DNA of 64,000 nucleotides from Acidimicrobiia bacterium (GTDB lineage Bacteria; Acidobacteriota; Terriglobia; Bryobacterales; Bryobacteraceae): NCBI GenBank assembly GCA_016871315.1, contig VFZE01000029.1, positions 1 to 64,000 of the forward strand, read 5' to 3'. Shown piece by piece: positions 25,168 to 33,700 of this stretch (position 1 is its first letter; each line of letters starts with the position of its first letter). The notes under the pieces were generated by a model. It saw only the letters and a program-made list of their open reading frames with translations, ran no database searches and was not told where the DNA came from. The position numbers and the translations under genes were made by a program.

Positions 25168-25730
25168 AGCATCCGGCCATTGCCGACCTGGCGCTGTACG
25201 GCTCGGGCGATCTCGGCTGGTTGCGCCGTCTTGTCATCGGCCGCCACGTCCGCCGCTGCGGTACCTGCCTCGCTGAAGTGGATGCCTTCGCCTCCGCCGG
25301 ACGCCAGATGCGCGACGCCGCACTCGAGTTTCCTGAAGAGCTGCACTGGTCCCGGCTCGCCGCCGAAATGAAGGCCAACATCCGGCTCGCTCTGGCCGCC
25401 GGTGAGATCGCCGGGCCTGTCGAGGAGCCTCCCGCATCCTGGCTCAGCGGCTGGCGGCCCGCCGCCGCGCTTGCTTCCTTCACGCTGGTGATCGCCAGCG
25501 CCTGGCTGTTGCTGCGCCCACTCCCGCAGGCCACTGCCATCGCACAGGATCTTGTTCTGAAAACTACCGCCAGCGGAATTCAGCTGGAGGAAAACGGCCG
25601 CTCGCTCGCACTGCTGCACCGCGACGCGGAAACCGTCACCCTTGCCGTGGGAGCCCAAGGCTCGCTCCGCGCGCGTTATCTCGACGAAGAGACCGGGGAA
25701 GTCACCATTCACCATGTCTACGCCGAGTAA
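25164..25730 (+). CDS. zinc-type anti-sigma factor (ZAS, membrane-anchored)
   Basis: The 188-residue protein carries the ZAS motif H-x3-C-x2-C (His28, Cys32, Cys35 in GRHVRRCGTC), a linker, one membrane helix (AALASFTLVIASAWLLL, near residues 98-116) and an extracytoplasmic tail. It should hold the upstream sigma factor inactive at the membrane and release it when sensing occurs outside or when the zinc site is oxidised. It overlaps the sigma gene by 4 bases and the next gene by 17, so the trio is one transcription unit. Confidence 0.85.
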   Translation: MKHPAIADLALYGSGDLGWLRRLVIGRHVRRCGTCLAEVDAFASAGRQMRDAALEFPEELHWSRLAAEMKANIRLALAAGEIAGPVEEPPASWLSGWRPAAALASFTLVIASAWLLLRPLPQATAIAQDLVLKTTASGIQLEENGRSLALLHRDAETVTLAVGAQGSLRARYLDEETGEVTIHHVYAE

Positions 25731-26835
25731 ATTCGCTTTGCTGCTTCTGGCGGTCTCTGCCGCCTGGGCCCAGGCCCCGGCGCGCAGTTCCATCAAGGTG
25801 AATCTTCCGCCCGACGCGCCCATCTCGCTGCTGGAAGCCGACTGGGGTGAATCGTCCGCTTCCGAGCGCGGCAGCGCGCTGGTGCTCAATCTTCACACTT
25901 CGTTGTCGCTGCGCAATTCCGGTCAGCGCCGCATTCGCGGCATTACCTGGATGGTGCTTTCGCAGGAAGTCACCCCCGGCGGCCGCGCCTCGGTCACCAA
26001 GCCGAGTCTTGACATCGGCCCCAACGAGACTTTTCCCGTCCGGCTGGATCTTCGCCTGCTTCGCCCGCTTGGGCCTGCCGCCGCCGGCCCACTGGTGGAA
26101 GTCTCGCTCGACGGCATCCTCTTTGAAGACCTCTCCTTCTACGGCCCGAATAAACTCGACTCTCGCCGCGTGATGATGGCGCTCGAACTGGAAGCCCGCC
26201 GCGACCGCCGCTACTTCCAGCAGGTGCTGGCCGCCCAAGGCATCGAGGGTCTGAAGCGCGAATGCGCCGCCTCGCTGGCGCGCCAGGCCGAGACGCCGCG
26301 CCTTGACGTGCAACTGGCCCGTGGACGCTCCACCGCCGCCGAATCCGAGCGCCGGGTGCAGTTTGCGTTCCTACAATTCCCCGGCGCCCCTGTCGAACTC
26401 GTCTCCGGCGTGGCCGACGTCTCTGGTCCCGAAGCACGCGCCCCGCGCCTGGAAGTGCTGAACCGCACCAACCGCGCCGTGAAGCACCTGGAGATTGGCT
26501 GGATTCTCCGTGACGCACGCGGCCGCGAATTCTCCGCCGGCTCCATCCCCGCCAAGGCATCCGTGGCTCCCGGCCGCAAGTCCGATGTTTTGGGCGACAC
26601 CTCGCTCCGCTTTGCCGAACCCAAAGGCGCCGCCCTCGCGATCGACGCCATCACCGGCTTCGTCAGCCAAGTCGAGTTCGCCGACGGCTCGCTCTGGATC
26701 CCCACCCGTGACGCCCTCGCCGATCCGCGTCTCCAGCGAACCCTTGCCCCATCGGCGGAAGAGCAGCGGCTCACCTCCATCTACCGCCGCAAAGGTCCCG
26801 CCGCGCTGGTGGATGAGCTGAAGAAGTTCCAGTAG
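25714..26835 (+). CDS. secreted protein of unknown function in the sigma/anti-sigma operon
   Basis: The 373-residue protein begins with a signal peptide (FALLLLAVSAAWAQ) and is otherwise soluble. Two immunoglobulin-like beta regions are suggested: residues about 45-145 (VLNLHTSLSLRNSGQRRIRGITWMVL) and 225-330 (LEVLNRTNRAVKHLEIGWILRD). Both have the pattern of a strand ending in N-x-S/R-x-R-x-I, so it may hold two related modules. No catalytic motif is visible. It starts inside the end of the anti-sigma gene and could be the sensor or target of that system. I do not recognise a named family. Confidence 0.6.
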   Translation: MSTPSKFALLLLAVSAAWAQAPARSSIKVNLPPDAPISLLEADWGESSASERGSALVLNLHTSLSLRNSGQRRIRGITWMVLSQEVTPGGRASVTKPSLDIGPNETFPVRLDLRLLRPLGPAAAGPLVEVSLDGILFEDLSFYGPNKLDSRRVMMALELEARRDRRYFQQVLAAQGIEGLKRECAASLARQAETPRLDVQLARGRSTAAESERRVQFAFLQFPGAPVELVSGVADVSGPEARAPRLEVLNRTNRAVKHLEIGWILRDARGREFSAGSIPAKASVAPGRKSDVLGDTSLRFAEPKGAALAIDAITGFVSQVEFADGSLWIPTRDALADPRLQRTLAPSAEEQRLTSIYRRKGPAALVDELKKFQ

Positions 26836-26860
26836 GGTAAATCCAGGTGAGGTTGCAGAG

Positions 26861-27424
26861 TCAACGAGCGGCGCCGCTGACGTCGTAATACGACGTGGTG
26901 TCCCAACCAATCCCCTTGTTCGCAGGATTCTCGTAGTGGCTGTACACCATCACCATCCGCAAGCCGTCCTCCAGAATGAACTCATGATGGCGCTCAGCCC
27001 TCTCGCCCGGTTCCAGCAAGATCAGCTCTTTTGTCTCGAGCTTTCTCGGACGGTATGCCAGATGCGGCCAGGCGGCCTCTTTCTCAGCGTCAGGGATCAG
27101 GTGTTCGCCGCGCTCCAGTTTCTGTTTCAAATCGTCCTTAAGGGGAAGCACCTGGTATACACGCACATCTTCCATGGAAGGACTCACCTTCACTTTCCCG
27201 GTGTTCTCCATGCGAATGTCCACAAACAGCACGATTTTCCCGTGGCCAAGCGGCCTGTGCGTGACTCGATGCTCCACATTCATCCGCGGTTTCGATTCCC
27301 GGTTCTGAATGAACGTGATGTATGTCCAGGCTCCACCCACGATGATCGCCAGGATTGTCGCCACGGATTGTAGGAGGGCGGCAAGCTCCTTTGCGAAAGC
27401 GAGCCTTCCTTTAGCGCCGCTCAT
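26861..27424 (-). CDS. single-pass membrane protein of unknown function
   Basis: The 187-residue protein has one N-terminal membrane helix (LLQSVATILAIIVGGAWTYITFI, about residues 17-40). An extracytoplasmic domain rich in beta strands follows (RMNVEHRVTHRPLGHGKIVLFVDIRMENTGKVKV) and ends YSHYENPANKGIGWDTTSYYDVSGA. The pattern of a conserved VxNxG strand suggests an immunoglobulin-like fold. No family is recognised. Its ATG overlaps the stop of the upstream 54-residue protein gene (ATGA at 27421-27424), and it converges on the sigma-factor operon. Confidence 0.65.
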   Translation of the reverse strand: MSGAKGRLAFAKELAALLQSVATILAIIVGGAWTYITFIQNRESKPRMNVEHRVTHRPLGHGKIVLFVDIRMENTGKVKVSPSMEDVRVYQVLPLKDDLKQKLERGEHLIPDAEKEAAWPHLAYRPRKLETKELILLEPGERAERHHEFILEDGLRMVMVYSHYENPANKGIGWDTTSYYDVSGAAR

Positions 27425-27585
27425 TTCTTCTTTGGAGGATCCTTTGGCGGGGCCTGCCCCTGCTTTTGATCTGGTTTCTTTTCCGGTTTCTTCTCTCCGG
27501 TCTCCGCCGGCGGCTTTTTCGCCGGCCCCTGCTGCGCTAGCCAAACCGCCGCAACACTGCAAAGCGCAAAAGTCCTTCTTAGCAT
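27421..27585 (-). CDS. short secreted Lys/Pro-rich peptide
   Basis: The 54-residue product has a signal-like N-terminus (RRTFALCSVAAVWLAQ). The remaining part consists almost only of Lys, Pro, Gln and Glu (PAKKPPAETGEKKPEKKPDQ and onwards, ending PPKKK). Such tails are unfolded and strongly basic and may bind the cell wall or nucleic acid. Cys9 might be a lipoprotein Cys only if the box is relaxed. It is translationally coupled to the membrane protein gene that follows. The longer frame back to 27822 is rejected because it overlaps the divergent transpeptidase start. Confidence 0.5.
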   Translation of the reverse strand: MLRRTFALCSVAAVWLAQQGPAKKPPAETGEKKPEKKPDQKQGQAPPKDPPKKK

Positions 27586-27658
27586 CTGAGTAGCATGCCC
27601 CCTTAGTCGGAATTCTTGAACCACAGGCAACTCAAGCAGATTTCTCCAATCGGGGATG

Positions 27659-27688
27659 AGTATATACCAGTTTCGTCCAGGCAACCAA
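27659..27688 (-). promoter_or_regulatory. putative sigma70-type promoter for the minus-strand pair
   Basis: On the minus strand TTGGTT (27683-27688) and TATACT (27659-27664) are separated by 18 bases and lie about 75 bases upstream of the 54-residue protein start at 27585. The rest of 27586-27785 contains no gene. On the plus strand TACAAT (27772-27777) lies eight bases before the transpeptidase ATG. Confidence 0.35.
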
Positions 27689-27785
27689 CTCCGTATTCCC
27701 CGTTCGGAGCCTATGCGAAACGAAGTTACACCGGCCCCGGCTGCATCAAGTCCCGCATGACTACCGCAAAGTACAATGGAATCCG

Positions 27786-28610
27786 ATGAAACGCCGAAGG
27801 GCGATTTTGACGCTGCTTGCATCTCTACCGCCCATTCACGGCGGGCCGCCTGTAAGGCTTGGGCGGTTCCTGAACTCCTACCAGGGAACCGCGCTGCTGA
27901 TTGACGTCGCCTCCGGGCGGCTGCTCGCCGCCGCGGGAGAAACGATGGCCGCTTCCCTGTTCCCGCCCGGCTCCACGCTCAAACCGTTCGTGATCTCCTC
28001 CTTGCTGCGCAGCGGGAAGCTTACGCCGGACACCGCTATCCCCTGCCTCGGCGCGCTGCGCATCGGAGGGCGCGATTTTCAGTGTGTGCATCCCCGGCTT
28101 GCTCGGCCGATGCAGCCGCACACGGCTATCGCCTATTCCTGCAATCAATTTATCGCCTCCGCCTGTTCCCGCGCCGGGCCCGATGAACTGCTTCAGGATC
28201 TCGGAGAGCTCTCTGCAGGGACCGAAGGAATCATCCGGCCGCCAAAAACACCCGACGCGCTGCGTCTTCTCGCGTTGGGATATGACGGCATCGCCGTCAC
28301 GGCGGCTGGGCTCGCCATGGCGTATCGCCGCCTGGCGCGGAACATTCCCGAGCCTGTTCTCAAGGGCCTCGAGGGAGCGGTCGAATACGGCACTGCACGG
28401 TACGCCAACATCCCCGAGGTCAAGATGGCTGGCAAAACCGGCAGCGCCCGCACGGCGAAAGGGAGCCGGGTGGCGTGGTTCGCTGGGTTCTTTCCTTCGC
28501 GCGAGCCGCAGGTGGCCGTGACGGTGCTTCTTTACGGACGCTCCGGAGGCGCTGACGCGGCGCCCATCGCCGGCCGCATCGCGCAGGCATGGTGGAGGCG
28601 TGAGCTTTGA
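27786..28610 (+). CDS. minimal penicillin-binding transpeptidase-domain protein
   Basis: The 274-residue protein consists of little more than a penicillin-binding transpeptidase fold. It carries Ser63-x-x-Lys66 in PGSTLKPF, the SxN motif Ser118-Cys-Asn120 in AYSCNQF, and Lys217-Thr-Gly in AGKTGSA. A short basic, hydrophobic N-terminus (RRRAILTLLASLPP) may anchor or export it. The length is about half that of class B PBPs, and no dimerisation or transglycosylase domain is present. It should cross-link or edit peptidoglycan stem peptides. It overlaps the SpoIID gene by 4 bases, so the two act on the wall together. Confidence 0.85.
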   Translation: MKRRRAILTLLASLPPIHGGPPVRLGRFLNSYQGTALLIDVASGRLLAAAGETMAASLFPPGSTLKPFVISSLLRSGKLTPDTAIPCLGALRIGGRDFQCVHPRLARPMQPHTAIAYSCNQFIASACSRAGPDELLQDLGELSAGTEGIIRPPKTPDALRLLALGYDGIAVTAAGLAMAYRRLARNIPEPVLKGLEGAVEYGTARYANIPEVKMAGKTGSARTAKGSRVAWFAGFFPSREPQVAVTVLLYGRSGGADAAPIAGRIAQAWWRREL

Positions 28611-30064
28611 TCCTGCTTCTCGTTCTGCTCGCGATCGCATCGGCGCACCCGCAAACTCTCAAGGTCCGCTCAAGCGCGAGAATCGTCGATATGCCTCTGG
28701 AGCGCTATGTCGCCGCCGCGGTGACAGGGGAAACCAGCACCTTGCGGCCGGATGAAGCACTGAAGGCGATGGCGGTGGCGGCGCGAACTTACGCCATTCG
28801 CCACCGCGCCCGGCATGCCACCGAAGGCTTCGACCTCTGCTCCAACACACATTGCCAGCGGCTGGAATCCGTCATCAACCGCCGCGCCGGATCGGCAGCC
28901 GCCGCCACCGCCGGCGAACTGCTCTGGTACGAGGCTAAGCCCGCCTTCACTCCGTATTCACTCGACTGCGGCGGCGTCACCGAACATGCCTCCACCGTCT
29001 GGCCGCTGGAAGCCGCGCCCTATTTGAAATCGAAGCCCGACCCGCACTGCCGCCGCGCAGGCCCCTCCGAATGGCAATGGGCCGGCGACCCGCAGGCGAT
29101 CACGGAAGCTCTCGCCCGCTCCGCGCTTCGCGCTCCAGCGCGCCTTGCCGCCGTATCGATTCTCGAAAGCTCTCCTTCCGGCCGCGCCTTGGTGCTCGCG
29201 CTATCCGGCGATCGTGAAACCGTGCGCATCAGCGCCGGCTCCTTCCGCTTCGCCATTGGCCGCAACCTCGGTTGGAACACCATCCGCAGCGCCCGCTATC
29301 AGGTGCGCAACGCCGGTGGCAAGCTGCTGTTTCAAGGTTCCGGCGCGGGCCACGGCGTCGGGCTGTGTCAGCGCGGCGCCGAACAGATGGGGCTGGCAGG
29401 CCACTCCTATCACGACATCCTCGCCTTCTATTTCCCCGGCGCGCGGCCCGGCCTTTCCGGCCGCGGCCTGTCCTGGCGCCAGCTGAGCGGCGAATCCATT
29501 CAATTGCTCACCACCATGCCTGATCAGGATGGCGCCGTGCTGGCCGAGGCCGAGCGTCAGGCACGCCGCCTCACCTCGCGCACGCGGCTCACATTCCCTC
29601 GCGGCGTCCAGCTGAGGATCTATCCCGATATCGAAACCTTCCGTAACGCCACCGGCGAGCCCGGCTGGGTGGCCGCCCGGACCCGCGGCCGGCGGATTCA
29701 CCTGCAGCCGGTCGCGCTGCTCCGCGAGAAGGGCGCGTTCGAGTCCACGCTCCGTCACGAACTCATCCATGTGCTTCTGGAGGCGCATGCCGCGACGTCG
29801 CTGCCGCTTTGGTTCCGTGAAGGGCTTGCCGCGCACCTGGATGGAACGCAGGCATCCGGCAACGGTGGGCCTCCCAACGACGCCGCACTGCGTCAAAGGG
29901 AGGATCAAGGGCAGGCTCGCCGTGACCATGCCGCCTCCGCCGCGGCGGTCAGTGCGCTGGTCAGCCGCTACGGCGAAGAGACAGTGCTAGGCTGGCTCAA
30001 ACGCGGCTTGCCCGCGGAAGTGACAAAGGCCAGCGCCAGCCAGCCCGCCGCCAGCAGCAGGTAG
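28607..30064 (+). CDS. SpoIID/LytB-domain protein fused to a HELIH metallopeptidase-like domain
   Basis: The 485-residue secreted protein starts with TTG (MILLLVLLAIASAHPQ). A SpoIID/LytB domain follows (LERYVAAAVTGETSTLRPDEALKAMAVAARTYA, and later FQGSGAGHGVGLCQRGAEQMGLAGHSYHDILAFYFPG), the fold of lytic transglycosylases that remove glycans from denuded peptidoglycan. From about residue 300 there is a second domain with HELIHVLLEAHAATSLPLWFREGLAAHLDG, a gluzincin (peptidase MA-like) motif. The fusion of both activities in one chain is unusual. The start overlaps the transpeptidase stop. The end overlaps the convergent membrane-protein gene by 97 bases. Confidence 0.82.
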   Translation: MILLLVLLAIASAHPQTLKVRSSARIVDMPLERYVAAAVTGETSTLRPDEALKAMAVAARTYAIRHRARHATEGFDLCSNTHCQRLESVINRRAGSAAAATAGELLWYEAKPAFTPYSLDCGGVTEHASTVWPLEAAPYLKSKPDPHCRRAGPSEWQWAGDPQAITEALARSALRAPARLAAVSILESSPSGRALVLALSGDRETVRISAGSFRFAIGRNLGWNTIRSARYQVRNAGGKLLFQGSGAGHGVGLCQRGAEQMGLAGHSYHDILAFYFPGARPGLSGRGLSWRQLSGESIQLLTTMPDQDGAVLAEAERQARRLTSRTRLTFPRGVQLRIYPDIETFRNATGEPGWVAARTRGRRIHLQPVALLREKGAFESTLRHELIHVLLEAHAATSLPLWFREGLAAHLDGTQASGNGGPPNDAALRQREDQGQARRDHAASAAAVSALVSRYGEETVLGWLKRGLPAEVTKASASQPAASSR

Positions 30065-30708
30065 CCGGCACCCGCGCGCAGCAGAAAGCTCAGCATCTCA
30101 ACCCAGAACCCATCAACCTCGGGGATCCAACGCAACAGCCTCCGCGGAATCTCCAAGGCACACACCAACAGCAACGGAGCCAAGAGCCAATAGAGGCGCC
30201 GCGCAGGCAGGCCGAACGCGCGGAACCCGCTCCATCCTCGCGCGGCAACGGCCGCCGCCACCGGTATCAGCAGCGCCGGAATCACGCCCCAACGTATGGC
30301 CAATGAAATAGTGTCCAGTACGTTCTGCACACTCTGCGGAGATACCGGCTTTTGCAGCCGGTAGGTCAGCTCCGAGGCAACCTTCAGCGCGAAGGCCCCG
30401 CTGTAGCTCATCGCCATGGACACAAGGTCGTACAGCGCCGCCGCTACCGCGGCTACGAAAATCAGGGCGGGGAGGTGCCCCAGAGCCAGCCGCAGCGCGG
30501 ACTTTATGGCGCCGCCGTCTTCGGCGAAATAAGCGAGCGTCGCGCCATACCACCAGCACCCAAACAGGATCAGCGACAGCGCCACCGTAGCGCTCCAGGC
30601 CAGCCGCCACATGTCGGATTCGCCGACGCCCAGCCAGTAGTAACCGCCCCACATCAGCACGGCGTTCGCCGCAAGCTGCAATGCGGCAAGCATCGCTGTC
30701 CGCCGCAT
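29968..30708 (-). CDS. multi-pass membrane protein of unknown function
   Basis: The 246-residue protein has about five to six hydrophobic helices ([116 protein letters not shown]). No motif identifies a family. Its ATG overlaps the stop of the alpha-2-macroglobulin gene (ATGA), so it is the last gene of that operon and may assist export or anchoring. The final 97 bases overlap the convergent SpoIID gene. Confidence 0.7.
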   Translation of the reverse strand: MRRTAMLAALQLAANAVLMWGGYYWLGVGESDMWRLAWSATVALSLILFGCWWYGATLAYFAEDGGAIKSALRLALGHLPALIFVAAVAAALYDLVSMAMSYSGAFALKVASELTYRLQKPVSPQSVQNVLDTISLAIRWGVIPALLIPVAAAVAARGWSGFRAFGLPARRLYWLLAPLLLVCALEIPRRLLRWIPEVDGFWVEMLSFLLRAGAGYLLLAAGWLALAFVTSAGKPRLSQPSTVSSP

Positions 30709-33700
30709 CACTTTGCCTCCACTTTCCGGCTCTCCGTCGTTGCCATTACATTGGTCTGATACATCGGGCCCACACGCGCCGGACTCACCTGAAACACGCC
30801 CGGGTTCACTACCTTCAGCAGATAAAAATACTGCTTCTGGCCGGCCGGGAAGAAGGTGTCGAAGATCGCCATGCGGTCATCGTGCTGTTCGCGGCGCGTG
30901 AAGTAATATGCCCACCATGGCGGCTTGTTGCGCAGCTCATAGCCGTGATCGGCCGCGATGAACTCTGTGCCCGCCGGGATCGGATCTTCCACCATCAGGT
31001 AGCGCCATTGCTGCCCGGTCAGTGTCAGACGCACGGCAACAATATCGCCCACCGCGACAGCGCCCTCCAGCGGCGCCATGTCGTAGACGATCTTCTCTCC
31101 TTGTCTTGAAGGCGTCAGCCTGTAGTAGTCGCGCAACAAATTGAGCGAGCCGGAACCGGTGCGCTGCAGCTTCTGGTCGGTGGAGTGATGCTCGGCCCTC
31201 ACCGAATAATAAAGGCGGCCCTGTCCGGCGGCGGTGATCCGGATCCGGTTGGCTCCGCGCTCCAGGTTCGCTTCTTCCAGCACCGTCACCGGGAAATCCA
31301 GCACGGTTGCCTGCGTCATCCGCCGGCTCACTGCCTGCCGGTCATTCACGTGCACCGACGCTGTCAGGTCAGGCTTCAACTCGCCGGTCACTTTCAAATA
31401 ATCGGTCAGCCCGAAAATCACCATTGCGGTCTGCTTGGTCGACGACCACCAGTAACCTTGGTTGCGGTGGTTCATCAGCCAAAGAGCGGCCTTCGGAAGC
31501 AGTGGGCTGCCGCTCCTCTGGCGCGCCAACAGCTTTGCCGCGAATGCCGTCGCCTCCGGCGTCACGTCGCCGTCAAAGTCCAGCATCTCGTCGCGTTCGC
31601 CAGGCCACCAGGCTTGCTCCTGATCCTGTTTGGCGGCTTGTTCCACCAGCCCCGCCACCTCCACCGCACGCGTGTCCTTGACCGCGTCCAGCGCCAGACC
31701 GAGCATTGCCAGCCCGTAGGGCGATAGTCTCGATTTTCGTTCATACACCTGTTCGATATGTTTGCCAGGGTTCTGCTTCGCCAACGTGAGCGCGTAGACC
31801 ATATACCCACGCAAATCCAGCTTCAGCGGCCTGCCCGTATCCAGGTTCTTCTCGATCCAGCCGGCCGCCTTCTCCATGTTGTATTCGTTCACGCGGATGC
31901 CGGCCGCTTTGGCCTGAACCAGCCCCGCCAGCACATAGGCCGTCATGAAAGGATGGCTCTCATCGGTCTCCCACCAGCCCCATCCGCCATCCTTGTGCTG
32001 GAACGCGTTCAGCCGCTCCATGCCGGCGTTGATCTTCTCGTGCAGCGACGGCTCATCCAGGTTCACTGGCAGCCCAAGCTCCTTCACCGCGCGCTTCACG
32101 GTGATGTTTGGCAGAAAGCTCGACATCGTCTGCTCCACGCAGCCGTAGGGGAACGATGTGAGGTATTCCACGGCGCTGAACAGCGACCCGGCGATCGACG
32201 GCGTCACCTCGATGCGCAGTGTCCGTGAGCCCGGATAGGCCGATGGCGGAAAGCTCATTTCCAAGGAAGCCGACTCGCCCGGCTTCAGCGATCCTCCGCG
32301 CGCCTCCGACAGTTTCACGCCGGGCAGGTTCACCGGAAGCTCCAGCTCCAGCGCGTCCGATTCCTCATTCGTCAGGGCCTTGCCTGTGATCACCACCTTT
32401 TTGACCTGCCGCGCCCGCACACGCCAGTCGCGTTTGCTTTCGCCGCGGCTCGGCACTTCGACCTCCCGGGCCGAACCCTCCAGCGCCTCCAGACCCTGGA
32501 GTTCCAGAGACACCTTCACCTTCTTCGGCGACGCCAGGTAGTTGTGCACAATCGCCGAGATCACCACCTCATCACCCTGCACGAAAAACCGTGGAACGGC
32601 CAGCCGCAGGATCAGATTCTTCCGCACCATGGTCTTCAGCACGCCGCTGCCGGCTCGCGTGTCGCGCGTGACCCCGCGCGCCGTCGCCCGCCACGTCGTC
32701 AGCGAATCGGGAAACTCCACTTTTGCCCGCGCTCGCCCCGATGCGTCCGTCACCAGGTTCGCGGACCAATAGGCGGTATCCGGAAACGCCTGCCGAACCT
32801 TCGGCAGCACCATGCGCTCCGGCTTCAGCTGAGCAAGCGCGGATCTGCCGGCGATCTCGTTCCTTGAAAAGGCCAAACTCATGGCCTCGACTCCCATTCC
32901 GCCGTGGAAATAATAGCTCAGCGAACTGTTCGTGTTCACCTGGTTCCACCGCCGGCCGAAAAAGTACTTCAGAATATCCTCCGCCGGATCGCGCCGGATT
33001 CCGTAGATCGCCTCGTCCACCACGCCCAGACTGAACTCCGCTCCGGCCACCGGCTGTCCTGTATGATCGGACACCTCCATCGTGTATTCGCCCGGCTGCC
33101 CCGGCTGATAATCCGGCTTGTCGGTGGACAGCTTCACCTTCAGCTCATGCTCCACCGGCGGAACTCTGATGTACCGCGTTTGCTGATGCAGCACGCCGTC
33201 ATGCACGAAGGCGGCGTTCAGGATGATTCCGGGCTCGTCGCTTGCCCGCACAGGAACCTCATGTGTGAAACTCGATTCCTTCACTCTGATCACGCGCTGC
33301 TCGGTGACGTTTCTGCCTTCCACGGTCAGGTAAACCGCGGTATTCGGCCTCCCGGTCACGATCAGTACCCGCGCCGTCTGGCCCGCGCGGTAGGTCTTCT
33401 GATCCGGCGCCATCGTCAGCGTGCTCTGCCGGCTCCCCCCATCCACCCAATCCCCCGTCACCCAGATCCAACTTTGCCCCTCCACTTCACGCCCCTCCGG
33501 AGCCCGCGCCTTCACCTTCAACAGGTAGTTGCCTCCTTCCCTCGGAGTGGTGAAATTCACGTTGCCGATGCCATCAGTCCCCGTGGCGCCCTCCACCGCG
33601 TCCTGGAGGCTCATTTCCTGCCGCCGCCGGTAGCTGACCTTGTACAGTTCCGCCCGGAAGCGCGCCGCCACCGGACTGCCGTCCTGGCCGCGCGCCTCCA

